64,000 nt of DNA from JAEUJZ01 sp964460115 (GTDB lineage Bacteria; Myxococcota_A; Polyangia; Palsa-1104; JAEUJZ01): positions 20,040-84,039 of the forward strand of contig CAYWPR010000017.1 in NCBI GenBank assembly GCA_964460115.1, written 5' to 3'. Numbering within the stretch: the stretch's first letter is position 1; the number at the start of each line of letters is the position of its first letter. The notes beneath the pieces are model-generated. The model ran no database searches. It was not told the origin of the DNA and saw only the letters and a program-made list of their open reading frames with translations. The position numbers and the translations under genes are program-made. Shown here piece by piece: positions 53,548 through 62,937 of this stretch.

Positions 53548-55020
53548 GTGGTAGCCAAAGGCATGGCGGAGATTCATCACCCGGACGGACGAATCGAGCT
53601 CGATGCGCAGGATTTGCGCCGACTGGAAGACGCGCAAAGCCCGCTTTTTAATCGCGACCTGGCGCCTGTGCCAGTGACCGAGCGGAACTGGACTACATAC
53701 AATTACGCGGCGCTGTGGATCTCGATGGCCCACTGCATTCCCACGTACATGCTCGCCGCCGGACTTATCGATGCGGGAATGGCGTGGTGGCAGGCGCTTT
53801 TAATCATCCTGCTTGGCAATACCATCGTCCTTTTGCCGATTCTTTTAAACAGCCATCCGGGGACGGCCTACGGAATTCCCTTTCCGGTTCTGCTGCGCGC
53901 GAGTTTTGGCACCTACGGCGCCAACCTTCCGGCGCTGATGCGCGCGCTTGTGGCCTGCGGCTGGTTTGGCATCAATGCCTGGATTGGCGGCGCGGTGCTA
54001 AACACCTTTTTCACCGCGTGCATTCCTAGCTTTCCGCATTGGCTGGGAACAAATCCCATTGCCGGGTATTTGCCGACGCAATGGCTAAGTTTTCTGTTAT
54101 TTTTTGCGCTGAATATCTACGTCATCTACCGCGGCATGGATCTGGTGCGCCGGGTCGAAAACTTCGCGGCGCCGTTCGTTCTTTTCATGGCGCTAGCGCT
54201 TTTGATTTGGGCGGTGCGCAAAGCGCACGGATTCGGACCGATCATGAGCCGCTCGGCCGGGCTTTCCGGAGACAAATTCTGGGCCGCTTTTCCGCTGATG
54301 CTGACCGGCATGATCGGATTTTGGGCCACGCTGTCTTTAAATATGCCCGACTTTACGCGTTTTGGTCGCAGCCAGCGTCAGCAGATGTTTGGTCAAGCGG
54401 TGGCCCTGCCGACGACCATGCTGGGATTTTCGGCCATGGCGGTGATCATTACCAGCGCCACGACGGTGCTATTTGGTCGGGTGATTTGGAAACCAGAGCT
54501 CTTAATCGGCGAGCTCAAAGAGCCCTTGTGGGTGGGACTCGCGGCGCTGACTTTGTGCATTGCGACGCTGGCCGTCAACATTGCCGCCAACGTCGTCTCG
54601 CCGGCCAACGATTTTGCCAATGCCTGGCCGCGCCACATCAGTTTTCGCCGCGGCGCTTTTATCACGGGCGTCTTGGGAATTTTGTTTATGCCGTGGAAGC
54701 TGACCGAGGATGCGCACTCCTACCTACAAGGGTGGCTGGTCGGCTACTCGGGGGGCCTTGGACCCATCGCCGCGGTCATGATTGTGGACTACTGGCTGAT
54801 TCGCAAACGGCAGTTGCGCCTTTTTGACCTATACATACCGGATGGCATCTATCGCTACACGCATGGCTGGAACCTACGTGCGGTGGCTGCTACCGCGGTC
54901 GGCTGCGGCTTGGCCTGGGGTGGACTTATCTTTGCACCACTGCGTCCGCTTTTCGATTACGCCTGGTTTGTCGGCTTTTTAAGTGCCGGCGCCACCTACT
55001 ATCTACTCATGCGTCGCTAA
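53548..55020 (+). CDS. NCS1-family nucleobase/hydantoin:cation symporter
   Basis: GTG 53548 or ATG 53563 starts a protein of about 490 residues with twelve predicted transmembrane helices. The N-terminal SPLFNRDLAPVPVTERNWTT followed by YNYAALWISMAHCIPTYMLA is the NCS1 signature (LxNxDLxPxxxxxRxW); GNTIVLLPILLNSHPGTAYG and IPFPVLLRASFGTYGANLPA are conserved in helices 2-3, and NMPDFTRFGRSQRQQ in the middle. Relatives (Mhp1, PucI, CodB) take up hydantoins, allantoin, cytosine or purines with sodium or protons. No catabolic gene for these is nearby, so the substrate is unknown. Confidence 0.93.
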   Translation: MVAKGMAEIHHPDGRIELDAQDLRRLEDAQSPLFNRDLAPVPVTERNWTTYNYAALWISMAHCIPTYMLAAGLIDAGMAWWQALLIILLGNTIVLLPILLNSHPGTAYGIPFPVLLRASFGTYGANLPALMRALVACGWFGINAWIGGAVLNTFFTACIPSFPHWLGTNPIAGYLPTQWLSFLLFFALNIYVIYRGMDLVRRVENFAAPFVLFMALALLIWAVRKAHGFGPIMSRSAGLSGDKFWAAFPLMLTGMIGFWATLSLNMPDFTRFGRSQRQQMFGQAVALPTTMLGFSAMAVIITSATTVLFGRVIWKPELLIGELKEPLWVGLAALTLCIATLAVNIAANVVSPANDFANAWPRHISFRRGAFITGVLGILFMPWKLTEDAHSYLQGWLVGYSGGLGPIAAVMIVDYWLIRKRQLRLFDLYIPDGIYRYTHGWNLRAVAATAVGCGLAWGGLIFAPLRPLFDYAWFVGFLSAGATYYLLMRR

Positions 55021-55069
55021 ACGCCCAAAAATGCGTAGCAAAATCAGCGCGCGCAGTGGGGGATGCAAG

Positions 55070-55120
55070 GCGCGCAAAGCTCGCACCTTCGCTCACCGAG
55101 GGCGGCTTGCTTTGGCGCGC
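55070..55120 (+). promoter_or_regulatory. Imperfect hairpin in front of the DHH gene
   Basis: GCGCGCAAAGC (55070-55080) pairs with GCTTTGGCGCGC (55109-55120) with one bulged G and a 28-base loop. The base of the stem lies about 23 nt before ATG 55144, which has no ribosome site. Could be a 5' leader structure, or a remnant of a dispersed repeat; GCAAGGCGCG also occurs on the minus strand of the element at 15988. Confidence 0.4.
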
Positions 55121-55143
55121 AAGGCACGATACCGTCTACCCAA

Positions 55144-56163
55144 ATGACCTTCAATTTGGGGGCGGCCCTAGCCAATGTTCGCCAGCGTGCAGCCAGCCTG
55201 GGCAATCGGGCCCTGCTTTTGCCACACGACAATCCGGATCCAGATTCGCTGGCGGCGGCGCTTGGTCTATCGCGGCTGCTCGGGCGTGAGGGCATCGAAT
55301 GTACCATCGGCATGGCGGGCATCATCGGACGTGCTGAAAACCGCGCCATGGTGCGCGAACTGCGGTACGACCTCAAACCCCTTGAAAGTCTGGACCTCGA
55401 CACATTTGCCATCGTCGCTTTGCTCGACACCCAGCCCGGCACTGGAAACAACTCGCTGCCGACTTCGCGACTGCCCGACATCGTCATCGATCATCACCCG
55501 ATTCGGCCTTTGTCTCAACAAGTGGCTTGGTGCGACATTCGGCCGGACTTTGGCGCCTCGTGCACCATCATCTGGAGCTACCTTAAAGAGGCCGGCATTG
55601 AATGGACGCCGGAATTGGCCACTGCCTTTTTATACGGGGTCAAAACGGAAACTCGCGACCTAGGCCGCGAGTGCGGACCGCACGAACGCCAAGCCTACCT
55701 GGAACTGCAAGCTTTGGCGGACCACGCCAAGCTTTATGCCATCACCAATCCCAAGCTGAGCCGCGACCATTTTATTGCGCTGGATCGCGCCTGCCGCATG
55801 GCCATCTGCTGGGGAGACCTTTTGACCATCAATCTGGGCAGCGTCCGCTATCCGGATCTGGTTGCGGAAATCGCTGAGCTGATGCTGGCCTACGACAAAG
55901 CCCATTATTGCATCTGTGTCGGCGAGCACGAAGGTCACGTCTTTTTGTCGATACGCAGTGAAGATGAGGCCTCGCACGCCGGCGAGCTGATTCGCCGCGT
56001 CGTCGGCAGCAAAGGCGCAGCCGGCGGCCACGGCATGAGCGCTGGCGGACGCTTACACGCCACCGTACGCAACGAAGCCGAACTAAAAGCCGTCTACGAC
56101 GAGCTAGCCCTGCGCATGGTCGCCGAACTCTCCATCACCCAGCCCCCCGCGCCGCTTCTGTAA
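55144..56163 (+). CDS. DHH/DHHA1-family phosphoesterase
   Basis: The preferred ATG 55144 (MTFNLGAALANVRQRAASLG) gives 339 residues; an upstream ATG (55063) would add 27 unlikely residues. The motifs run: LLPHDNPDPDSLAAALGLSR (motif I, His/Asp metal ligands), TFAIVALLDTQPGTG (II), PDIVIDHHPIRP (III, the DHH triad) and an internal FLYGVKTETRDLG (IV); GGHGMSAGGRLHA closes the DHHA1 domain. Such enzymes split pApA, cyclic dinucleotides or short RNAs (NrnA type). Without testing, nanoRNase versus c-di-AMP hydrolase remains open. It lies 123 nt after the NCS1 gene. Confidence 0.92.
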   Translation: MTFNLGAALANVRQRAASLGNRALLLPHDNPDPDSLAAALGLSRLLGREGIECTIGMAGIIGRAENRAMVRELRYDLKPLESLDLDTFAIVALLDTQPGTGNNSLPTSRLPDIVIDHHPIRPLSQQVAWCDIRPDFGASCTIIWSYLKEAGIEWTPELATAFLYGVKTETRDLGRECGPHERQAYLELQALADHAKLYAITNPKLSRDHFIALDRACRMAICWGDLLTINLGSVRYPDLVAEIAELMLAYDKAHYCICVGEHEGHVFLSIRSEDEASHAGELIRRVVGSKGAAGGHGMSAGGRLHATVRNEAELKAVYDELALRMVAELSITQPPAPLL

Positions 56164-56499
56164 TCAAAAAGCCACGGCGACGCCGGCTAGGATTAAGGCG
56201 AAGCCGCAGGTCAGGCGAAAGGTGAATGGTTCGCCTAGGACCAAGGTTGAGATAAGGACGAAGGTTAGTAGCGAAATCGCCTCTTGCAGCACTTTGAGCT
56301 GACCGGCGCTGTACGCCGTGTGCCCCAGACGATTGGCGGGCACAGCGATGCAGTACTCGAAAAATGCGATGCCCCAGCTTAACAAGATGGCCAAAATCGC
56401 GGTTCGCGGTTTCCACTTCAGATGGCCGTACCAAGCAACATTCATAAAGAGATTGGAACAAAACAGCAGGAAGGCGGTCTTGACCGCGGTCGAGTGCAT
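56164..56499 (-). CDS. DUF486 (DMT superfamily-like) small membrane protein
   Basis: ATG 56499 (MHSTAVKTAFLLFCSNLFMN) gives 111 residues with four helices: AFLLFCSNLFMNVAWYGHLK, then AILAILLSWGIAFFEYCIAV, a polar loop PANRLGHTAYSAGQLKVLQE, AISLLTFVLISTLVLGEPF and LTCGFALILAGVAVAF. The patterns WYGHLKWK, FEYC(I/L)xVPANRxG and QLKxxQE match DUF486. Function not known; a small transporter is possible. The stop sits one base after the DHH stop in the convergent direction. Confidence 0.85.
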   Translation of the reverse strand: MHSTAVKTAFLLFCSNLFMNVAWYGHLKWKPRTAILAILLSWGIAFFEYCIAVPANRLGHTAYSAGQLKVLQEAISLLTFVLISTLVLGEPFTFRLTCGFALILAGVAVAF

Positions 56500-56537
56500 T
56501 TTGGGTATCTTATACCTGGGGCACTTTCCCGTGCCCC

Positions 56538-56560
56538 CTCCAAAAGCAAAGCTTTTGGAG
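56538..56560. repeat. Perfect 10-bp hairpin next to a C-run
   Basis: CTCCAAAAGC (56538-56547) and GCTTTTGGAG (56551-56560) are exact reverse complements with an AAA loop, flanked on both sides by runs of C. It lies between the DUF486 and alpha-2-macroglobulin genes, upstream of both. It might be a regulatory site or a small repeat; as a terminator it lacks a transcript to end. Confidence 0.55.
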
Positions 56561-56665
56561 CCTCCCCCCCGCCGCGCGCTTCCCGCGCGAGGAAAATCCC
56601 GGACAAATCTATTTGCCCTGTGTATTAGTGCCACAAAGGGCTTCCGTCACTTAGACTTGGCCCCC

Positions 56666-59600
56666 ATGAGAATGCTTCCTTGTTCGCTGCGTTTTCTAAG
56701 CGCGCTGCTTGTCGGAATTTTTTTTACCGGATGGCTGGCTTGCGAAGAGAAATCGCGGCCTACGGCATTGGCCGCACCGGCGGCTTCGGCACTTTTGCCG
56801 CCGCCGCCGACCAAAAAGAATTTGCCGCGGTCGGTACATTGGAAGCGCGTCGAGACGCTGATTGGCGAACAGAAGTTCGAAGAAGCGCGGGCTTTGTGCC
56901 AAGACATTCGCACGGCCGCCCAAAAAAGCGGCAATACCGAGGAATGGACCGAGGCGCTGGTCAAAGAGACGCAGCTTCGCATCGGCCTTTTTGGCCACGA
57001 GACGGCCGTCCGTTTTTTGCGCACCGAGGCCTGGCCCAAGGACTTGCTTTCGCAGGTGGCGCTGGAGCTTTACTATGCGCGCAGTCTGGTTCAGTACCTA
57101 GTCGCGTACTCGTGGGAAATTCATCAGCGCGAGCGCGTCGTCACAAGCGGCGAAATCGATCTAAAAACCTGGAGCCGCGATCAGATTTATGGCGAAGTGC
57201 TGGCCGCCTACGCGCGGCTTTGGGAGCACCGCGCCGAGCTGTCTTTGGCGCATTTAGATCTGCTGAGCACGATGCTTGGTCCCGGCAATTATCCGGCGCA
57301 GGTGCGCGGAAGCTTGCGCGACGAACTTAGCTATTTCATCGTCGATGCGCTGACCAATACGATGTTTTGGCGGCCCGAGGATGCAAGCGCGCTTTCGCAG
57401 CTCGATTTTCGCGCGCTTTTGGAAGGAAATGACGATAAGCCCGCCGTCGTCAAAATCGACGACGCGAAAGTACATCCGCTTTTGCGGGCCATGGCGGTTC
57501 TGGACGATCTCGAGACATTTTATCGCGAGCAGAAAGGAACCGCGGGCGATGCGCACAAGGAAGCGGCGCTTGAAGCCCGCTTGACCCGGCAGCGCCGGCT
57601 GTTTCAGACATTTTCCGATGCCGCTAGCCGTTCTGCCATCATGGCCGATCTAGAGCGCCGGCTGCCAGAGTATCGCGCGCAAGCGTGGTGGGCCATGGGA
57701 ATGGCCACTTTGGCGGATTTTTTGCGCACAAGCGATGATCTGGGCCGCGCCTACGCCGTCGCCAAGCAGGGAACCGAGGCATATCCCAATTCCGTAGGCG
57801 GACAGTCCTGTTTGTACTTCCAAAAATCGCTGGAGGCGGCGGATTTTCGCCTGACTGCAATGGCCAGCGATGGACCAAATAAGCGCTCGCTGCTCGTCTC
57901 GCACAAGAACCTGCCGCGGCTTTATTTTCGCGCCTACGCGCAGGATCTGATTTCGCAGATTGAAACCTCACAGGACTACAATCTTTTGCTGAATCCCAAG
58001 CAGATTGGCGACCTGATTGCGCACGGGCGCAAAGCCGCAGAATGGAGCGTTGAGCTGCCGCCGACTCCCGATTATCGCGAGCATTCTACCTATGTAACGC
58101 CTCCGCTTTCGCAAAATGGGCTTTACGTCATCGTTGCTTCGCTGCATTCCGATTTTCGCCAAAAGGACAATCGCGTCCTTGCCGTGAATCTGATTCTTAG
58201 CGATTTGATGCTTTTGACTCGCCAGCAGGACACCCAATTGGAAGTAAGCGTCGTTTCGGCGTCGAGCGGCCAGCCAATTTCCGGCGCCAATGTATTTTTG
58301 TATCTGCAGAACTATAGTCGCCACCATCAGCGCATCGCCAGCCAGCGTACCGATGGCCAAGGAATCGTGCGACTTGGTCAAAAAGACGGCCAGTCCTGTT
58401 ATGTGGTGGCGCAAAACGGCCGCGATGCCACCGTCGATCGCAACACATTTTATTTGTACCGCGGATCGGAACCGCCGGCCGTGCACGCGGCGCTTGTTTA
58501 TAGCGACCGCAGCATCTACCGGCCGCAGCAGAAAATTCATTACAAGGTCGTTGCCTACCGTGGCAAGCTTGAGGAAGGGCAGCTACAGCCGGCGGCGCAT
58601 GCGCGCCTTTTGGCGGTACTGCTTGATGCCAATGGTCAGGAAGTCGCGCAGCAAGTGCTAAGCAGCAATGATTTTGGCACGGCTTTTGGCGAATTTTTGA
58701 TTCCGAGCGGTCGACTGCTTGGTCAATGGCGCATCGAGATGCGAGGCGGCACCACCGGCTTCGCCTATATTCAAGTCGAGGAGTACAAGCGTCCGACCTT
58801 CGAAGTCAGCTTCAAAGATCCGGCGACGCCGCTGCGCCTTGATCAGCCGGCAACGCTCATCGGCGAGGCGCGGTACTTTTTCGGGCAGCCAGTGACAAGC
58901 GGACAGATAAAGTGGCAGATTAGCCGCGAGCCGGTCTATCCGTGGTGGTGGTCGATCTGGGGCGTTTTAGGAAGCGGAGAACGCAGCCGCACTATCGCGC
59001 AAGGCCGAACAGTGATTGGCGAAGGTGGCACTTTCAACGTGGCGTTTACTCCGGCCGCGGATGTTGCGAGCGGAGAGGCAGACAAGGACATTTCCTACCA
59101 TTACCTTGTCAAAGCTGAGATGACCGATGAAGGGGGCGAAACTCGATCCGCCGAGCGCAGATTTCGCTTAGGAAGGGTGGCGATAGAAGCCAGCATTGAA
59201 GCTGCGCAGGGCTTTGCCAAGGCAGACGGCGGTGGCATTCTGACCGTACGCCGAGCCAGCCTCGATGGACAGCCGCGCGCCGGCGAAGGTCAATATCGAA
59301 TCTTCGCCGTGGCGGCACCGGCGCAAGCCCTTTTGCCGGCCGACGTTCCTATTTTCGACCCGCCTGGCGGCGCGCCCTACCGCACGCCCGGTGACAAACT
59401 GCGTCCGCGCTGGCAGTCGGGATACTCTGCCGAAGCCATGCTCAGCCGCTTTCCCGATGGCGCCGAAAAGGGAAGCGGCAAGCTTGTGCACGATGCAAAA
59501 GGACTGGCGACTTTGCGCCTGCCGGCACTGCCTCCCGGACCGTATCGGCTGCGCTACGAAACCAAGGACGAATTTGGGCAAAAAGCGCAAAATTGGCACG

Positions 59601-62600
59601 ATTTTTGGGTCAGCAGCGACGCCGATAAGAATCCGCTGCCGCTTGGCCTGCCGCTTTTGCTACGCGCCGAACAAAGCAGTGTGGCCGTGGGGCAAAAAGC
59701 CCGCGTGCTTTTGGCGACGGGCTTGCTCGATCAAACCATAGTGGTCGAGCAATTTCGCGCCGGCAAACTTTTGCGCCGCAGTCTGCAAAAGGGAAGCAGT
59801 CTTTTGGAAATTCCCATTGGTGAAGAGGACCGTGGTGGCCTCGGCATTTTGGCTTGGACGGTGCGCGACCATCAATACCTGACGCAGAGCCTGAGCATAA
59901 ATGTTCCGTGGGACAATAAAGAACTCAGGCTGGAATTCGCTTCGTTTCGCGACAAACTGCGTCCCGGAAGTCACGAGACTTTTCGCGTCATCGCGCGCAG
60001 TACGACGGGCAAAGCGCTCGGCCGGGGCATGGTCGAACTGCTTGCTTATATGTATGACCGCAGTCTGGACCTTTTTGCGCCGCATACGCCGCCCAGTTTG
60101 CTGTCGCTTTTTCCTTTTCGCGGCGCAATTCCTCAAGCGCGGAGTAGCAGCGGAACCGCGCCTGTGCACTGGATCGTGAATCAATTGGCGGCGCCGACGG
60201 CACCTGCGGCTTTGCACGGAGCTACTCTGATTTTTTATGAAAACTACGCCATCGGCGGAATGGGAATGCGCGGACTCGGCATGGAACGCAGCGTACCCAT
60301 GCGCATGATGGCTCGGTCCGCAGCGCCCGCGGGTTTGCCGCCGCCGCCTCCTCCTCCCCCGCCGGGGCAGCCGCCTGCGGCACAGGCGACGACCACGCCT
60401 CTTGCCGATTCCGCGGATCTTGTCGAAAACAAGCGGGCACGCTCCGACGTGCAAACTGCGGGAACCGGCGGCGCTGCGTCAGAGAACGCCGCTTTTTTGC
60501 GCAGCAATTTTGCGGAAACCGCATTTTTTCTGCCCACTCTACTTACCGACGGTGATGGAACTGCAATCATCGAATTTCAGGTTCCTTCTTCGGTGACTTC
60601 CTGGAATGTCTGGGTGCTGGCCCTGACCAAGGATTTGCGCTCGGGTTCGCTGCAAAAAGAAACCCACAGCATAAAAGAACTGATGGTGCGGCCGTATCTG
60701 CCGCGCTTTTTTCGCGAAGCCGACAGCGCCGAGCTGCGCGTCATGATCAATAACGCTAGCAATGCGCCAAAGTCCGGAACGCTGCACTTGCGAATTACGG
60801 ACGCCGATACGCAGCAAGATATGCTCAAGCTGTTTCAAATCGAAAAAGCCGAGCAGACTTTCATCGTGTTGCCGCACAAAAGCGCGACGTTGAGCTTTGC
60901 ACTTTCTGCGCCCCCGCGCGTCGGCACCTACGCGTTTTCGCTGATGGTGGAAGCCGGCAGCGATAGCGATGGCGAGCTGCATCCGGTTTCCGTTTTGCCG
61001 AGCCGCATGCACCTAAGTGAGTCGCGCTTTGCGGCGCTGCACGGCAAAGAACAGCGGACGCTGCGCTTTGCCGATTTGGCCAAAAATGACGATCCCACCC
61101 GTCGCAACGAACAATTGGTCGTCACTCTGGACGCGCAGCTTTTTTATACGGTGCTTAAGGCTCTGCCATCCCTTATCAATTCTCCCTACGAAAGCGTCGA
61201 GCAGACCCTGAACCGATTTCTGGCGACGGGAATCGTCAGCTCGATCTACGGACAATATCCGGCGGTGGCCAAAATGGCCAAAGAGTTTGCCGCGCGTCCG
61301 ACTCCGCTTGAAAATTTCACCGTTGAGAATGCCAATCGCGCGATTCAAATGGAGGAATCGCCCTGGCTTGCGGAAGCGCAAGGCAATCGCCGGCCCTCTT
61401 TATCGCTTGTCAACGTTTTGGATCCGCGCCTGGCCCGGACTGAGCGCGACAGCGCGCTTTCCACGCTGCAAAAGGCGCAGACCGCCATCGGCGGATTTCC
61501 CTGGTTTTCCGGCGGGCCGCCTTCGCCTTATATGACGCTTTATCTGATGTATGGCTTTGCCAAAGCCAGCGAGTTTCATGTCGAGATTCCCAAAGCGCTT
61601 GTGCAGCGCGGCTGGCAGTACCTTGGACGCCACTTTCGCGATGCGTACACAAGTTGTCTGGCCAAAGATGTCTGCGACGGCGAATTTCTGACTTTGCTGA
61701 ACTACGTGGCTACCGCGTATCCCGATGCATCCTATGTCGGCGACGCCCTTTCTGCGGCCGAGCGGCAGGCGCTTTTGACTTACAGCTTTCGCCACTGGAA
61801 ACAGCACTCGCCCTATTTGAAAGCCCTTTTGGCGCTGACGCTAAAACGCATGGGCCGGCCGCAAGATGCGCGGCTCGTCTGGGACAGCGTCATGGATGCC
61901 GCCAAAAGTGCCCCCGATCAAGGCGTTTTTTGGGCTCCGGAAGAGCGCGCTTGGCTTTGGTATAACGACACCATTGAATCGCATGCATTTGCGCTGCGAA
62001 CGCTTCTAGAGCTGGCGCCGCAAAGCGCGAAAAAGGATGGCCTTGTATTGTGGCTTTTGCTCAACAAAAAGCTGAACCAATGGAAATCGACGCGGGCCAC
62101 TGCGGAAGTGCTTTATTCTCTGGTTTCCTATCTGAAGCACCAAGGAGAGCTTGCGCAGCGCGAGGAAGCGACGGTGACCATTGGTCCTGCCGGGCAATTG
62201 GGGCGCGAGTCCTTTGTCTTTGATCCTGGGCTATACAGCGGCAAGACCCAGATTGTACTGCCCGCGGCGCGTCTTACTGAAGGCGTAGCCAATGCCGCAC
62301 AAATCACGGTAGAAAAATCGACCAAGGGCTTTTTATTTGCTTCGGCCACTTGGCATTACTCGACGGACAAGCTGCCCAGTCAAGGCCATGGCGACTTTTT
62401 GAACGTCGAGCGCAGCTATTTTAAGCGTGAGCTCGACGGTGCAAACGGCGCCTGGGTTTTGCGCCCGCTGGCCGCTGGCGAAATTCTGCACCCCGGCGAT
62501 CAAGTCGAAGTGCACTTGGCGTTGCGCAGCAAACATGCTGCAGAATACGTACATTTGCGCGATCCACGTCCGGCGGGAATGGAGCCGGACAACAATCTTT

Positions 62601-62887
62601 CGCGCTGGCAATGGGATTTGGGGCTGGCCTATTACCAAGAGGTTCGCGACAGCGGAATGAACTTCTTTTTTGAAGCGCTGCCCCCTGGCGAGTACACTTT
62701 CAAGTACCGTCTGCGCTGCAACCTGCGTGGGGTGTTTCGCGTAGGACCGGCCACTTTGCAGCCTTTGTACGCGCCGGAATTTTCAGCGTATAGCGCCGGC
62801 CATCTTCTAAAGATTGGCGACTCGGGGGCGACTGCTTTAGATGCCAGCGCGCGACCTCGGCCAAAGCCGCCGCAAGCAGCGCCATAG
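56666..62887 (+). CDS. Bacterial alpha-2-macroglobulin family protein without thioester Cys, probable lipoprotein
   Basis: ATG 56666 (MRMLPCSLRFLSALLVGIFF) opens 2073 residues; the signal ends at WLAC, a slightly atypical lipobox. The mature N-terminus has helices (about 50-500), then MG-type beta domains (QLEVSVVSASSGQPISGANV; VHAALVYSDRSIYRPQQKIH) and the typical A2M block FFLPTLLTDGDGTAIIEFQV followed by SVTSWNVWVLALTKDLRSG near residue 1285. Where thioester forms carry GCxEQ, this one has YESVEQTLNRF near residue 1510, so the Cys is Ser. A Pro9 stretch and a Gly/Met-rich run lie before the A2M block. Such proteins trap proteases in the periplasm or act as structural anchors. No pbpC next door; a kinase gene follows after 50 nt. 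Confidence 0.85.
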   Translation: MRMLPCSLRFLSALLVGIFFTGWLACEEKSRPTALAAPAASALLPPPPTKKNLPRSVHWKRVETLIGEQKFEEARALCQDIRTAAQKSGNTEEWTEALVKETQLRIGLFGHETAVRFLRTEAWPKDLLSQVALELYYARSLVQYLVAYSWEIHQRERVVTSGEIDLKTWSRDQIYGEVLAAYARLWEHRAELSLAHLDLLSTMLGPGNYPAQVRGSLRDELSYFIVDALTNTMFWRPEDASALSQLDFRALLEGNDDKPAVVKIDDAKVHPLLRAMAVLDDLETFYREQKGTAGDAHKEAALEARLTRQRRLFQTFSDAASRSAIMADLERRLPEYRAQAWWAMGMATLADFLRTSDDLGRAYAVAKQGTEAYPNSVGGQSCLYFQKSLEAADFRLTAMASDGPNKRSLLVSHKNLPRLYFRAYAQDLISQIETSQDYNLLLNPKQIGDLIAHGRKAAEWSVELPPTPDYREHSTYVTPPLSQNGLYVIVASLHSDFRQKDNRVLAVNLILSDLMLLTRQQDTQLEVSVVSASSGQPISGANVFLYLQNYSRHHQRIASQRTDGQGIVRLGQKDGQSCYVVAQNGRDATVDRNTFYLYRGSEPPAVHAALVYSDRSIYRPQQKIHYKVVAYRGKLEEGQLQPAAHARLLAVLLDANGQEVAQQVLSSNDFGTAFGEFLIPSGRLLGQWRIEMRGGTTGFAYIQVEEYKRPTFEVSFKDPATPLRLDQPATLIGEARYFFGQPVTSGQIKWQISREPVYPWWWSIWGVLGSGERSRTIAQGRTVIGEGGTFNVAFTPAADVASGEADKDISYHYLVKAEMTDEGGETRSAERRFRLGRVAIEASIEAAQGFAKADGGGILTVRRASLDGQPRAGEGQYRIFAVAAPAQALLPADVPIFDPPGGAPYRTPGDKLRPRWQSGYSAEAMLSRFPDGAEKGSGKLVHDAKGLATLRLPALPPGPYRLRYETKDEFGQKAQNWHDFWVSSDADKNPLPLGLPLLLRAEQSSVAVGQKARVLLATGLLDQTIVVEQFRAGKLLRRSLQKGSSLLEIPIGEEDRGGLGILAWTVRDHQYLTQSLSINVPWDNKELRLEFASFRDKLRPGSHETFRVIARSTTGKALGRGMVELLAYMYDRSLDLFAPHTPPSLLSLFPFRGAIPQARSSSGTAPVHWIVNQLAAPTAPAALHGATLIFYENYAIGGMGMRGLGMERSVPMRMMARSAAPAGLPPPPPPPPPGQPPAAQATTTPLADSADLVENKRARSDVQTAGTGGAASENAAFLRSNFAETAFFLPTLLTDGDGTAIIEFQVPSSVTSWNVWVLALTKDLRSGSLQKETHSIKELMVRPYLPRFFREADSAELRVMINNASNAPKSGTLHLRITDADTQQDMLKLFQIEKAEQTFIVLPHKSATLSFALSAPPRVGTYAFSLMVEAGSDSDGELHPVSVLPSRMHLSESRFAALHGKEQRTLRFADLAKNDDPTRRNEQLVVTLDAQLFYTVLKALPSLINSPYESVEQTLNRFLATGIVSSIYGQYPAVAKMAKEFAARPTPLENFTVENANRAIQMEESPWLAEAQGNRRPSLSLVNVLDPRLARTERDSALSTLQKAQTAIGGFPWFSGGPPSPYMTLYLMYGFAKASEFHVEIPKALVQRGWQYLGRHFRDAYTSCLAKDVCDGEFLTLLNYVATAYPDASYVGDALSAAERQALLTYSFRHWKQHSPYLKALLALTLKRMGRPQDARLVWDSVMDAAKSAPDQGVFWAPEERAWLWYNDTIESHAFALRTLLELAPQSAKKDGLVLWLLLNKKLNQWKSTRATAEVLYSLVSYLKHQGELAQREEATVTIGPAGQLGRESFVFDPGLYSGKTQIVLPAARLTEGVANAAQITVEKSTKGFLFASATWHYSTDKLPSQGHGDFLNVERSYFKRELDGANGAWVLRPLAAGEILHPGDQVEVHLALRSKHAAEYVHLRDPRPAGMEPDNNLSRWQWDLGLAYYQEVRDSGMNFFFEALPPGEYTFKYRLRCNLRGVFRVGPATLQPLYAPEFSAYSAGHLLKIGDSGATALDASARPRPKPPQAAP

Positions 62888-62937
62888 ACGGCGGACCGCG
62901 CGGCGCAGTAGGATGGAAAAAGAGATTAGAATCCCCG

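Noticed and set aside
55063..55143. Longer start for the DHH protein
   Set aside because: Would add 27 residues of repeat-like sequence (MQGAQSSHLRSPRAACFG...) through the hairpin; family alignments in memory begin near MTFNLGAAL.
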